Origin: Actinostola sp. cb2023
Lineage: Eukaryota > Cnidaria > Anthozoa > Actiniaria > Actinostolidae
Length of the DNA stretch: 64,000 nucleotides
Direction of reading: 5' to 3'
Assembly (NCBI GenBank): GCA_033675265.1
Contig: JAUJYZ010000380.1
Span: 1 to 64,000, forward strand
Shown one piece after another: positions 45,319-56,990 of the stretch. Made by a program: the position numbers and the translations under genes. Positions within the stretch are counted from its first letter, which is position 1. Each line of letters starts with the position of its first letter. Under the pieces are notes generated by a model. That model ran no database searches. It worked only from the letters and a program-made list of their open reading frames with translations, and was not told the origin of the DNA.

Positions 45319-46059
45319 ACATTTCCCGCGACAAAACGGCGGCCGCGCGATGGTTTCCCGCGCTGTAAAACCCATTCGACTGTGTACGACCCTCAGCGTC
45401 ATAGATTAAGTGGAATTTCAAATGCAACCAGAAACAGCGAATATATAGGGTTCACTTCGAACAACCAACTTGTTTTGAAAGAAATCAGTAAACACGGAAG
45501 TCCGAAAAACAACTTTACTCTTGGAGAAAAGAATCAGAAATCGTCTTGTTGAGAAATGTCAACTGTCTTCGTGTTTTGGCAAAAAATAAGGTGACAACAT
45601 CAAAGATAAGCGAAAGGCTTTGATATTTTGTTTATTATTCTTTATTAAACAAAATATGAGGTGTGCACCAAATTCTATGCTTGTGCCATTAAGTTATTGA
45701 GTGTTTTCTAAGCACATTCTGTTTTATTCTACGAAGTTGGTCAACAGCTTACTTTCCATTACCTTTGCCATTCGATAAAATATTTCCCGAGATCGATTGT
45801 TGATGCAAGCTTGCAGTTTACTTATTTTATACGAATGGTATGATTAATATTACTTACCGCTTAAACCTGATTAAGCAATTTTATGTCTGTGGTTGTGTAT
45901 GGTCTTAAGACATAATAAATTTGTTTGGCCTTACAAGTTCGTACCACAAGTCATTTCTTTGTCTTTCTTGTTTACATATAATTTCCCCGCCCTTTTTGAA
46001 CGCTTTTGATGCGTGTGCACACATTCTTGGGGTTTCCTCTAATGCTATAGTTTTGTAGA

Positions 46060-46441
46060 GTTTTTACAAAATGTCCGAAAGGCTAGGGTTCATTCTTGTC
46101 TTGTTTTGCGAGATTCCACTGCTGTGAATTGTAATGGGACTGTAAGGACCTATTCAGGTATAATAGCTAGGGCTCGTGGGTTTACAACAGAACAGTCAGA
46201 AGTACATCTTTGTAAAAACCACTCGATTGAATATGCACGTAAAGAGGTTTGTTGTTTTCCCATAAGCGGTCCATGCTCTAAGATCATAAAACACTGCCCC
46301 CACCGTTTTTTCCCATTCTTTCAAGAATTGAACCCCAAACAAATTAGCACAAAAATATGTAGCATCCACTTGAAAGAAACTGATAAACACCCAGCTATAA
46401 CTAGACACCATCTTTACGAAATCTATTTCAAGACACTCTAA
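46060..46441 (+). CDS. Unrecognised Cys/His-rich ORF
   Basis: The frame runs without an ATG from about 46060 (VRKARVHSCLVLRDSTAV) through VHLCKNHSIEYARKEVCC, CSKIIKHCPHRF and KICSIHLKETDKH to a stop at 46439. Spaced Cys and His residues suggest a small zinc-binding protein. It lies in the outer element, between its left TIR and the inserted integrase element, so it could be that element's own gene. No family recognised. Confidence 0.35.
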
Positions 46442-46444
46442 ATT

Positions 46445-47100
46445 CCATAAACCATGAGTATTCATTGTTTAATTGCCTTACCATATGGAATATCTACAAA
46501 TAATTTTGTCAACAAAATTACTCTGAAGCACAGGGAAATTGTGTGATAAAAATATTTTAAGTATTCAAAGTGAAATACATGTACTCTATAGTATTCCACT
46601 TCATGTGAGTCCTTGTCCATTTGAAATACATATACATACATGTATATTTTTATTTCGAAAAGTCTGACACAAAAGTCATAGTAACTATAAGACAGTGTTT
46701 TATGGACTACACGGTAGAACTATATTGATATCTCGAATACACAAGGGACAAGAAAATTGGTTTGAGATCAAGATTGTATTGATTTTGTCAGTGGAAATAT
46801 TGGAATTTTATTTGGTATGGTCTCAGGTAGTTATGGTAATTAAAGCAAGAACATGTTTACTAGTAAGAATTAAACTGACTTTTATTGTGAATCAAAACAA
46901 TAAATTAATATTGATTTATATCATCTAATTCATACCTGGATACAGTGTACATCATAATACTGAGGTAAAATAAAACAATGACTGTATGCCTGTTGATATG
47001 ATTAATGCATGTAATAAATTATTGGTATGTAGTAGATAGCATTGCTTCAACATCTTGCCCATTCCCTACTTTATTAGTGGCCCATAAGTTCAAAATGACT
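46445..47100. other. No gene recognised
   Basis: AT-rich, with minor direct repeats. The frame at 46695-46928 has no motif. Confidence 0.35.
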
Positions 47101-47103
47101 TAA

Positions 47104-47165
47104 TAATAATAATAATAATAATTTATTTCTATAGCGCTATTTCCTAAAAGTCCAATAGACTTGCT
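47104..47165. repeat. (AAT)n with ATAGCGC end
   Basis: AATAATAATAATAATAATTT then TATTTCTATAGCGCTATTTCC; compare 19533-19616 and 32495-32561. Probably the end of a SINE-like or MITE family. Confidence 0.55.
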
Positions 47166-47342
47166 ATCTATCCTTCAATTTTCACTTTTTAACAAACTGT
47201 AACTCCACAAATAATTTGTTATGGTCAGTAAATATACCCCCAAACAATAAACAAAATGAAATGGTCAAACAATTTTTAAAAGGCAAAACTACACAAAAGA
47301 ATAAGGGAATCAATTAATTCAACCTGATTAGCTTATGGCACT

Positions 47343-47507
47343 ATAATAAACAATATTATTATTGGATGAGGTTTTGATGATATCCGGAATTATCAATGTA
47401 GAAGTAAGTGTTATTGGCCGAAGCGTAGGCTGAGGCCAATAACATTTGCCGAGACATTGATAATTCCGGATATCATCAAAACCTCATGCAATAATAATAT
47501 TGTTTTA
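47343..47507. repeat. Foldback element
   Basis: ACAATATTATTATTGGATGA to ATCAATGT is inverted at ACATTGATAATTCCGGATAT to AATATTGT. The loop contains a second pair, GTTATTGGCC/GGCCAATAAC. Confidence 0.85.
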
Positions 47508-47856
47508 TTATACATTGTCTATGTGGATTGAAAGCAATCCAACAACCAACAACAACAAATGAATGATGATTGAAACGACAGCACTGTAGTAACCTACAGA
47601 TAACAACCAATCCGCTGACCTACGCAGGCTCGTTTTTGCAGATAACTGCCTACAGATAACCACCAGACCGCTGAAATATCGCTGGCACGCACTGATAGTT
47701 AGAATTATCTGTAGGCTCTCGACCAATGAGAATGCAGATACTGAGTACAATGTATAATAAATAGGATTTGTATGTCACTGAGTCCTGGTTTGAGGTAAAC
47801 ATGCAAATGCAGCACCAACAAAAGAAAGACAGAAAATGTATGTTATTAATCTTCAT

Positions 47857-48268
47857 TATGGCGAGCCGATTGTAGCAAAATTCAATACTCATATATTTGT
47901 TCAATTCAATGCCTATATGCATGCAAATTTAATCTCTCAATTCATACCATTCAATTCAACACCAATATATACATTCAATTCAATCCAAATATTACATTTA
48001 ATTCATATGTTTGCTATATCAATTCAATTTAATTCAAAATATATATTCAGTTCAATCCAGATATATAGATTCAATTCAATCCAAAAGATATACATTTAAT
48101 TCAATCCAATATATATTCAATTCAATCCAGATATATACATTCAATTCAATCCAATATATATTCAATTCAATGTTCGTAAAATACATTCAATCCAATGGGG
48201 CGAGCGGTTTGGGATAGCCACGGAAGACTGGCACTAGTAATAGTTGGGCTTCCTGTGGTGGAAGGCAA
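47857..48268 (+). repeat. Left TIR of the integrase/HECT element
   Basis: Most of it is a degenerate array of ATTCAATTCAATCC-type units alternating with ATATATA blocks, followed by GGGGCGAGCGGTTTGGGATA and ACTGGCACTAGTAATAG at the inner end, which probably hold the promoter. An open frame across it is a by-product of the repeat. Confidence 0.9.
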
Positions 48269-48270
48269 AA

Positions 48271-49725
48271 ATGGCGGACCTGGTCGATGAAGTAGAATTC
48301 GACATCGAAAACGACCTTCCAGCCTTTTTATGTTCAGTTCTGGACAAAGTAGATTCCCTGTTTCAAGGACCATTTAATTTAGAAGATGCAGAGACTCATG
48401 CTGTTTTAATTGATAGATGTATTTCGCTGTTAAGGAGCATTCTTGACTGCTGTGGTTCTGAGTTAACAGACAAGGACAATAAGACTTTGGATTCGTTGTC
48501 AACATGTTTCAGGGATATTTTATCATCAATGCATCATCGCATAGCCATAAATTCGTTATCACCAACAACTGGCTAGCGTTAGCTTAAACAGATCTAGCAA
48601 CGTTGATGTGAGAGCAGGATGCCCTTCGTTTGACAATCCTTCAGAAATTCTCGAAGAACTCCGAGGCTTAGGATTTACTTGGAGCAAAATAGCGGATATG
48701 TTAGGGATATCAAGGTGGACTATTTCTAGGCGAGTTTCAATGTATGGTTTACAGAGCCTGACAGAGTTCAGTTCTTTACCTGATGATCAGCTAGACAAAT
48801 TGGTGAAAGATTATGTTCTCAATCATGGTGAAGCTATAGGCCAGACTTATATTGCAGGATATATAAAGTCTCTTGGAATAAGAGTCCAAAGGAGACGAAT
48901 ACGCGAAAGTCTAGCCAGAGTAGATCCCAAAAATACCACTCTTAGGTGGGGTATAGTTGTTTCACGCAGAACATATAAAGTCCCTTGGCCGAATTCACTT
49001 TGGCATTTGGATGGCCATCATAGCTTAATACGTTGGAAATTTGTGATTCATGGCTGTATCGATGGCTTTCTAGAAGAAGAATTTATCTAAGTTGTTACAG
49101 CAATAACTTGTCTGAAACTGTACTTGAACTATTCTTAGATGCTGTGAAGAAGGATGGTGGAATGTGGCCATCACGAATAAGAGTGGACAAGGGCGTGGAA
49201 AATGTACTAGTATGTGATGAAATGGTACAAGTTAGAGGAGCAGGGAGGGGAAGCTTTATTGCAGGCCCTTCTACACACAACCAACGCATCGAAAGATTAT
49301 GGAGGGATGTGTTTAGATGTGTGTGTATGAGTTACTATTATACATTTTATGCCATGGAGTCTAGTGGTATGCTTAATCCTGATAACCACATTCATCTGTT
49401 TGCCTTACACCTGGTTTATGTTCCGCGTATAAATAAGTCTCTTTCTCAGTTTATGGAAGCTTTCAACAATCACAAAGTAAGCACAGAGAAGAATTGGAGC
49501 CCTTATCAAATGTGGGTCAATGGCATGATGCACTCGGATAACCATTTAGCACAAGAGCAGCTTGACTCTGTAGAAACCGACGACCTGGAAATGTATGGCT
49601 ATGATCCTGATGGGCCATCTCCTATTGGACAGAATGATAACAATGTCATTGTTGAACCAATTGAAATAAATGATGATGAGGAAGCAGTCAAATCCTTTGT
49701 TTTACAGAGAATTGACCCATTTTAA
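48271..49725 (+). pseudogene. IS3EU-like DDE integrase/transposase
   Basis: Catalyses excision and insertion of the element. Starts MADLVDEVEFDIEN just inside the TIR (AAAATGGCGG context). Domains: helical N-terminus (residues 1-100), helix-turn-helix WSKIADMLGISRWTISRR, linker LGIRVQRRRIRESLARVDP, then the RNase-H-fold core: [15 protein letters not shown] (Asp 1), [12 protein letters not shown] (Asp 2), [16 protein letters not shown] (Glu), and C-terminal [20 protein letters not shown]. The catalytic triad is intact. Two frame changes occur: near 48570-48600, and near 49068, where a T appears missing in GGCTTTCTAGA (DGFSRRRIYL expected). These may be real or homopolymer errors. The family name IS3EU is from memory of similar proteins. 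Confidence 0.8.
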
Positions 49726-51074
49726 TTTAAATTTAAATTTAAATTTAAATTTAAAAGACAGTCAACTGAAATGGGAGTAGATATTTACAGTGAAGCATTA
49801 GATCTAGTTTTGTATAAGGTACAAACACCATAAGCTTCATGCAACGTAAACAGTCTTATTTAATAGTAAATATTTCAGTTATTTTCAATTTTGTAGAGGG
49901 AAACATGTCACTTTTAGTTTTTGAACTCAAGTCAACCAGGCAGTTTGATTTATATAGAGTATGATCATTAGTTCACTATCACACAAGGAACTATGGATTC
50001 AAATGTAATAAATAAATTATTGGCAGTTTGTCTTGAACTCATCTTTGAATAATTATTGTAGTCTTGCAAGGAATTATAGTCTTTGAACAATAATCGGGTC
50101 ATTACATAAGTGTACTTTTGACAAGTCTGACTTGTATTTGAAATCATAGCATATTTCATTTTCCTATGTATTGATCACCATTCATTTTTCTATGAAAGGT
50201 CAGTGGCAGCATGGACTAGTGTTATTTTCATTTGTTATGAAAGAAAAACAAATAAAAAAACCCTATTGATTATTATCAATCACTCTGGAGGTATCCATGA
50301 AAGCTTTCTGTGGAGTAGTGTATACAAGCAACAAGTTAAGTTTATGTTAGAGTCGGTGCACTTAAACCATGAAATTGTACTAACTAAATAGAGTGAAGTC
50401 ACTAAACCTGTGAAATAGATATTAGGCTAATACAAATTTCATGGTTTAAGTAAAGACACTCTAATAATGGAAAATGCAGTTGAGAGGAAGTGAAGTCTTA
50501 ATGATGAATCATTTGTAAATTCAAAACAATTTATTTCAATCATGTATTAATAAAAATATAATTACAATCAATCAATCAATGAAATTAGGCCATCTTTGGT
50601 AAAAAAGTGTAAATGGAATATGATGAACAGGAACAATTTATAAACAATGAAACCAATAGCATTAGGTAGAATGCATTGGTGGATATTTTGGATACACTTT
50701 AATGAATGTGCATAAAATGTAAACACTTGATAGATATAATATATATAAAAGACTTACTAACAACCAATCAAGTCTAGACACAGGGAGCCCAAGCTATGTT
50801 TTTACTCACTTGATGCCCACTTTTCTTTTGTACTGCAAATCTGGAACCGTTGATGCTTGTATTGTAATTCTAACTTTGGAAGTAATTGAACTATCATCTT
50901 TGCAGTGAATTTTGAAATGTAATATAAGTGAAATATAAAGAGTAAAATTACTTATCACAAACGTTGAACAAGAGACAAATATTAAAACAATTTCTGAACA
51001 ATTTATAAGTGGTGTAAGTACACCATAGAAAGCAAACAAATGATATTTGTTTGTGCCTGTCTGATAAAACTTAA
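49726..51074. other. Spacer between convergent genes
   Basis: Starts with an ATTTAA tandem (49729-49755). AT-rich, with inverted segments CACTTAAACCATGAAAT (near 50360) and its complement (near 50440). No coding frame is supported; it probably serves as 3' UTR and termination region for both genes. Confidence 0.5.
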
Positions 51075-53251
51075 CTAGAGTGATCCAAAGTATGCATTTG
51101 AGAATGCATAGTCAAACAATTTGAAAAGCTGACTTTCGTCTGGGAGCTGGACTGATAGTGTTGGCCTGGGCAGGTCCAAGCGGTTGGTGCAAGTGTGTGA
51201 TTTCGGAAGGAAATCAGGCACAATCCGGCTCTTTTTCTCCCTCGGTTCTTCAGTATCAGAAAGCTAAAATGTTAAGAAAAATAAAGACAGTTTTTATATT
51301 CCAAGGAATGTAACTGTCAATTATTCATTCTCATTACTTTGAAGTTCAGTAAAAGACTATATATAAATAAGCTGTGGTTGCATTAACAAAAAATGGGTGG
51401 CAATAGTAGTTTACTGTTATAATAATAATAACCCTGTATGGGTTACTAGTGAAGTTGCAAAAAAAGTATTAAGTGTTTGCACTAAACCCATGAACAATAA
51501 TTAGTAATAAATTACTAAATTATTTTTTTCTATAGTTCAAGTGCTAATTAGTACAAATTATGTGTTTTGTGGGTTTAGTGTGAGAAAATTCAAGAGTGGC
51601 ATCTGGTGATTGTTCTAATTTATTGTTAATTAATTTTGTACCTTTTCTGCTTCTTCACACAACACAGGTGTGAATTTAATAGAAGGGTTCAATGCAAACC
51701 CCAACACTGGTTCCTCACTAGCACAAGTGACACATTCTAGGATGTTGGCCAATGTTGTAACTCTTCTACCACTAGACACTTCCCTCACATATTTGATAAA
51801 CTTGGAATAAACTTGGTTTTCATACATACGAGAGTTAGATCCAGGTTCAGAGAATTTAGGCTGAAGGAGATGGATCAGCAATGGTACTGTCAGTCTACTG
51901 CTTGATGGCCTTAGCAAATGCAAGAACATGGGATTTCTTCTTACAAACATGTGAATACCAAGGGTATCCATTCCTTTCTGAACTTGGACAATGCATTCAG
52001 AACTGTTTTTTTCATTAACAAAGATATCTTGCAGGCATTCTTCAGGGAAGTATCTTGGTATTTGACCATTCTGCAACAAGGCAATGGCAGCCATTTGGCC
52101 TATGTAGAAGTAGTCTTCTGCCAAATGTTCCTTGAGCCCATGATCAAAGTACTTCTGTTTGGTATCTTGATTAAACAGTCTGATCCACTCCTTTCTAGGG
52201 CCACCACTGTCCACAGCAATTTCTCCATAAAACTGCACTTTGAAGGTAATGCTTGGATCTTTAATCCCTTTGATCTCATCAAAAGTTGTTTCTATTATAT
52301 TGTCCCTATCAACAGCGATAAAGTTTGTCTCGCCTTCCATTACTACGGAGGGATCAATTACCTCCAATGCTCTTCCATTTACAATCTTCTTTTGCAGGTA
52401 TCTCAACATTTCTGTTGGATCCGTAATATTTGATGGCATATCGTTTGATAAAGCTGAAAATGCATTTTCTTGTCCATCTTTAACCTGCTGCAAATTGTCC
52501 TGTGGCTGTATACATGTAGTACTTCCTTGGGAGGGATTTGCTCCTTTATCTTTCTCTTTCAACGAGGATGACAATGAAAACGATGAAGTGAGTATTTCTT
52601 TTTCTTCTTCTTTTTCTTCTTCTTCTTCACTTTCAAGTACAAATTGAAAACCTCTTTTAATTTGTACATAAAGATTCCCTTGGCCGACCAACTTTTTCAC
52701 AACACCATAGTTGTATTCCATCCCTTTGGCAAGATTTAGAATGGAAATTTTCTTTTGGGTCACTTTAACAAATTCGAAATCACTTGCGCCAAAAATTGGG
52801 TACTTCTCTCTGAGGGAAGATACTATCTTCTTCCTGATCTCCACCTCACTGTCACTTTCACTCAACATGATGATTCCTCTTTCTATGATGTTTTCCTTGA
52901 CTAGAGTCTGCTCTCCATCATCCTCTTCGTCATCAACCGAGTTAAGTAAACAGAATTCAAATGCCTTAGTCTCAGTGGTACGTACTTTATTTTTGGCTTT
53001 GCTGGAGTTCCCTGTGGCTCTTAATCGCTCGCTCTGGTTGAGTCGTCTGTAAAGTCCACCTTTCCCGAGCTTTGCCCCATCATGGTCCGTGCACGTCGTA
53101 CGGTGTCCTGAATACCTGAACCAGAACTCGTAGTACTTCCAGCTGATGAATAGCCTCCATTGATATCACTAGGCCTGTCGATAATACTTGCCAACACATC
53201 AGATGCTTTCCTTAAAAGACTTGAGGCTTCTTCGATGTTTTTCGTATCCAT
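51075..53251 (-). pseudogene. HECT-type E3 ubiquitin ligase
   Basis: HECT ligases take ubiquitin from an E2 onto a catalytic Cys and transfer it to a substrate. The start ATG at 53251 (MDTKNIEEASSLL) lies just inside the right TIR. A one-base loss near 53067 shifts the frame; then KGGLYRRLNQSERLRATG leads into KAFEFCLLNSVDDEEDD. An acidic/Ser-rich linker precedes the HECT domain: VQFYGEIAVDSGGPRKEWIRL (hallmark DxGGPxxE), YFYIGQMAAIALLQNGQIP. The donor at 51641 joins the acceptor at 51264. Exon 2 gives VPDFLPKSHTCTNRLDLP, where the Cys is catalytic, and ends FSNAYFGSL. The catalytic half is complete; only the N-terminal shift spoils it. No substrate-binding domain was recognised. Confidence 0.85.
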
Positions 53252-53318
53252 GTTTGAACTTTTAGACGAGAGGTCCGAGAGACAAGACGCAAAATGGCGG
53301 AAAATCGGCGGGAAATGC

Positions 53319-53730
53319 TTGCCTTCCACCACAGGAAGCCCAACTATTACTAGTGCCAGTCTTCCGTGGCTATCCCAAACCGCTCGCCCCATTGGATTGA
53401 ATGTATTTTACGAACATTGAATTGAATATATATTGGATTGAATTGAATGTATATATCTGGATTGAATTGAATATATATTGGATTGAATTAAATGTATATC
53501 TTTTGGATTGAATTGAATCTATATATCTGGATTGAACTGAATATATATTTTGAATTAAATTGAATTGATATAGCAAACATATGAATTAAATGTAATATTT
53601 GGATTGAATTGAATGTATATATTGGTATTGAATTGAATGGTATGAATTGAGAGATTAAATTTGCATGCATATAGGCATTGAATTGAACAAATATATGAGT
53701 ATTGAATTTTGCTACAATCGGCTCGCCATA
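53319..53730 (-). repeat. Right TIR of the integrase/HECT element
   Basis: Reverse complement of 47857-48268. The one clear difference noted is a C/T near the middle (ATTCAACACC against ATTCAATACC). It ends GGCTCGCCATA followed by CTTCAT. Confidence 0.9.
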
Positions 53731-53736
53731 CTTCAT

Positions 53737-54917
53737 ACAATGAACTCCAGTTATTAGTAGATACTTGTGCTGTAACCTACAAGTATAATGAGAGAATTAA
53801 TATTACTATATTATAATAATATATTATAATTTTATACTACTGATATTATTTTATATTGTATTAAAATACATGTAGCCTTTTACTGTTATCAATTTACATG
53901 TACACTGTACCTCAAAATGCTATGAGTTAATAACAGTTCAATAAAGAAATTCAAAATACTTTCATGAAAATGAGAAATGAATTGATATACGTCTTAATGA
54001 GACTTCATCACACAGAGAAATCAAATCAACAACAAAAATCAAATTTGAATAATAAATCTGGGTACATGTACATGATGCGAGTCATGATGGTCTAATTCAT
54101 GTTACTCCTAAATGGACATGAATGCCTCGTGAGTATACAACATTTTTACCATGAAAGATAACTTGTAATGATCGATGTAAACGATGAAGGGAAGCCGAAT
54201 AGATGGATCTAATATTCATATTATTATTATTTTAGTAAAAAGATAGTTACAAGATCGAAAACGTTCGATTTTCTTGCATGTTCTTGAGTAGTCGCCCCTG
54301 TAACACTCAATTTCGTATTTTTCAATCATTCCCTGACAACGAGCATCCAAGAAAGTTGATATATGTACAAAGGAAAGTGTAAAATAAACTTACCAATATT
54401 GCAAGAAGTAGGAAGGCTTATGTTGACCAAACACCTGAAGAATGAAGTGGATGGCATTCCAACTCTTGCTAACGGCCTGATTCATGACTAGTATCGATGT
54501 CTCATTGACGATTACTGCAGAATTACCTCATAGAGATACAACCTATTCAAAACATTATCCTCAAGGAAAATGATGATCTCCTGATTATTGAAGAACACAA
54601 GGGAGAATGCCGATATACCGATGTAGTTGTTTATGATATTCCTGACACTTCCTCCGGACATGGTGATAGTTTTCTGTGACAGTAAAGCTACTATATTGGA
54701 ATTGAAGCCCATATTTGAACATATGAACTCAAGTTCTACAATATCCTTTGATTAGAAGAGAGTTTTCGTAAAAGAACAGTGATTGAAACAACTTTTTGTG
54801 TGAAAATTTTCTTGTCACGAACATGACTCTTCGACCGCCATTTTGAATGAGCCCGCGCTAAATTAAGCGGTATCCTTTATTGCGCACCCTCAAAGCGAAA
54901 AAAAATTAACCAATCAG
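53737..54917. other. Right part of the outer element, no gene recognised
   Basis: AT-rich. A plus-strand segment near 54540-54680 reads ENDDLLIIEEHKGECRYTDV but lacks context. CGACCGCCATTTTG (54834-54847), a YY1-like motif, and GCCCGCGC sit close to the right TIR, mirroring the CpG-rich patch at the left. Confidence 0.4.
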
Positions 54918-55039
54918 CGGTTTTTAAGCCGTGTCCTAAATAGTGCTATTTATATTGTTTTCTATTGTTTCATTTGTGCTATTTAGTACTAATTAGTTAT
55001 TTAGTTTTCACATTTTTCTAAATTGCACTCTATTATGAA

Positions 55040-55625
55040 ATATTGTTATGTTATGTTTTACATGTATATAAGAAAGATGTCAACAAGGGGGGAACTGAAT
55101 CCCCATATGAATGTACTTAGAATATGAACTATGAATGTACATTTGTACTTAGATTATGACTTTATCCACAATGTACGTCTGTATATAAAGCTTTCAAAGT
55201 AACAATACATCCTGAAAGAGATAAAAAATTGAACTTATTCTACAGTGACATATGGACCATGGGTTAATTGCTATAATAATGAACATCAATCAAGTGAGTC
55301 TAATTTGGACTAGCTGGTATATTATATTTACCATGTGATGAAGACTTTATGACGTATTAGACCAGCATGGAAACGAGGCTGGAATATGAAAATCATCATA
55401 ACTTACATAAACGTGCACCATTACTCACCAAACTCGGCTACATTATAGAAACGGATGCTCTTAATGGTTTCTGACAGTTTGTGTGGGAAATAATGGTCAC
55501 GTGACCTCCCAGACATGAAAACGAGGCTGTCAAAACGAACATATCTTGATAGGCGACATTATATAAAACCAGAAAAAATGAATTAAACTAATGATATAGA
55601 CCTGCAACTGAGAACTTATTTCCAT
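55040..55625. other. No gene recognised
   Basis: AT-rich spacer between two composite elements. GACCAGCATGGAAACGAGGCT and AGACATGAAAACGAGGCT form an imperfect direct repeat (55361, 55511). Confidence 0.35.
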
Positions 55626-56066
55626 AGGCGGCCCTGCGCACGGAGTTGGTGTACAAGAGCGTAACATAAATTCTCACGCTACTTTTTACTCATTTTCTCG
55701 AAATCTACTGATCCTTTCACAACAGAAATTTGTAGTTTAATAGTCAAAACAAGGTGCATTCATTCACAAAAAACGTTTTATTGTTGATGCAATAATAACA
55801 AATATATGCCGATTTTTTCAAACTGTACCGAAAAAATGTTCAATTTTTGCATACTTTTTTATTCGACAAATCGTAGGTTTCTTGTAATTATAAAAATCCC
55901 AATTTGCTTACCATGAATACTAAGTTGATGGTACAAATGCACTTGACATTCTCTATCATTTCAAGCTGTTGTTTATGTCTGTACATCTGATATCCACAAA
56001 ATATCCGCCAATAAACAGCGTGAGGAAATATTTTTGTTGTCCAAAGTTGTGTGATTCTCTGTCATT

Positions 56067-56226
56067 ATCGCGCGTTAGGCGAAAAATGCGCAATCGCATT
56101 TCGCCTATCACGCACTTTTCGCCTATCACGCACTTTTCGCCTATCACGCACTTTTCGCCTATCACGCATTTTTCGCCTACATATGACGCACTTTTCGCCT
56201 ATCGCGCATTTTTCGCCTATTGCGTC
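56067..56226. repeat. Subterminal 18-bp repeat array, left
   Basis: About eight units of CACGCACTTTTCGCCTAT. The inverse array on the right end begins GGCGAAAAGTGCG. Transposase-binding repeats of this kind are common near element ends; that function is inference. Confidence 0.85.
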
Positions 56227-56800
56227 TTTCCTTATATTATTTTGATATCCCTCTAAAACTTGCGATCTTTTGATGATTCCGATTTCATCGGTTTCAATTA
56301 AATATAACAGCGCATAGTCGAAAACTTTGAGTTCTTGCCGTTTACTCGCAGGATTCTGACGCTCCTGGTGAAAGTTTATAGTTTGTCATTTTAAAAACTC
56401 AATTGAATAAAGATCGACTTTGTGGCTAGATTCTAAATAAGATAGAATAACAAATTTTCAATGTCGTGATCAACTCGGCATGGTTCCGATCAACTTTATA
56501 TATCTTTTGTTTATAAGATCAGCTAGCTCATGAAGCCTCTCTTGATCCAAGCCAAATTAGGTGAATAATCGCTTGGTTTTGTCCATCAACATTGTGCAAA
56601 TTCCCGCAACAACAGATCAACAATATATTTTGTGATCTTTGACATGCAAATTTGGCGACGGACGCGTACGGCGAGACAAAGCGACACAGACGATGATACG
56701 GACGTGACAGCTAGTTTTTTTTTTATTTTTTTTTATTTTTTAAATGTTTATTTCAATATTATCACATACATAATAACATTTTGAACTAAAGTTTTGTTAT

Positions 56801-56833
<33 letters not shown>

Positions 56834-56990
56834 TGTTTGATCAATTCAAAGAAGAACATAATTATATACAATGCTTAAGGTTATTACAATGTTACAATGT
56901 TGTTGACTATGTAAATAGCTATACATATATATGTTGGTTTGGGTGATTGGTTCAAAGAGAATATGTGGCATGTGACTGAAAAAGCTAGAC

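Larger units (their letters stand above)
47857..53730. mobile_element. IS3EU-like DNA transposon carrying a HECT ubiquitin ligase
   Basis: 5,874 bp with 412-bp terminal inverted repeats (47857-48268; 53319-53730), ends TATGGCGAGCCGATTGTAGC, and a 6-bp target duplication CTTCAT (47851-47856; 53731-53736). It contains two convergent genes, DDE integrase (plus) and HECT ligase (minus), with both 5' ends at or in the TIRs. The arms differ at hardly any base that I can see, so the insertion is recent. This is a defined unit, not a chance neighbourhood of fragments. Confidence 0.85.
45233..55030. mobile_element. 9.8-kb TA-flanked TIR element containing the HECT element
   Basis: The left end GAGTGCAATTTAGAAAAGCG and the right end, read in reverse, GAGTGCAATTTAGAAAAATG are inverted. 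The similarity continues through TAGTACTAAATAG and ACACGGCTTAAAAA (to about 45304; from about 54918). TA lies outside both ends. It encloses the integrase/HECT element 47857-53730. Without that element it would be about 3.9 kb. No transposase of its own was recognised. Confidence 0.7.

Noticed and set aside
47836..48217. Open frames rich in Ile/Phe/Asn/Ser/Gln in the TIRs of the HECT element
   Set aside because: Translations of the ATTCAATTCAATCC repeat; the same frames appear in inverted copy at 53370-53740.
48560..48610. Programmed frameshift as in bacterial IS3 elements
   Set aside because: No slippery sequence with a clear downstream structure was seen, and a second frame change lies inside the catalytic domain, so indels or read errors explain it better.
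51918..52647. Plus-strand open frames across the HECT gene
   Set aside because: Shadows of the minus-strand HECT reading frame, which carries the conserved motifs.
56067..56226. CRISPR-like array at the left end of the 55.6-kb element
   Set aside because: Direct tandem 18-bp units without spacers, mirrored at the other element end; subterminal transposon repeats explain it.
56956..56990. Host gene at the 3' end of the LINE
   Set aside because: The A-rich tail and GTGACAGCTAGT duplication place this inside the LINE 3' end.
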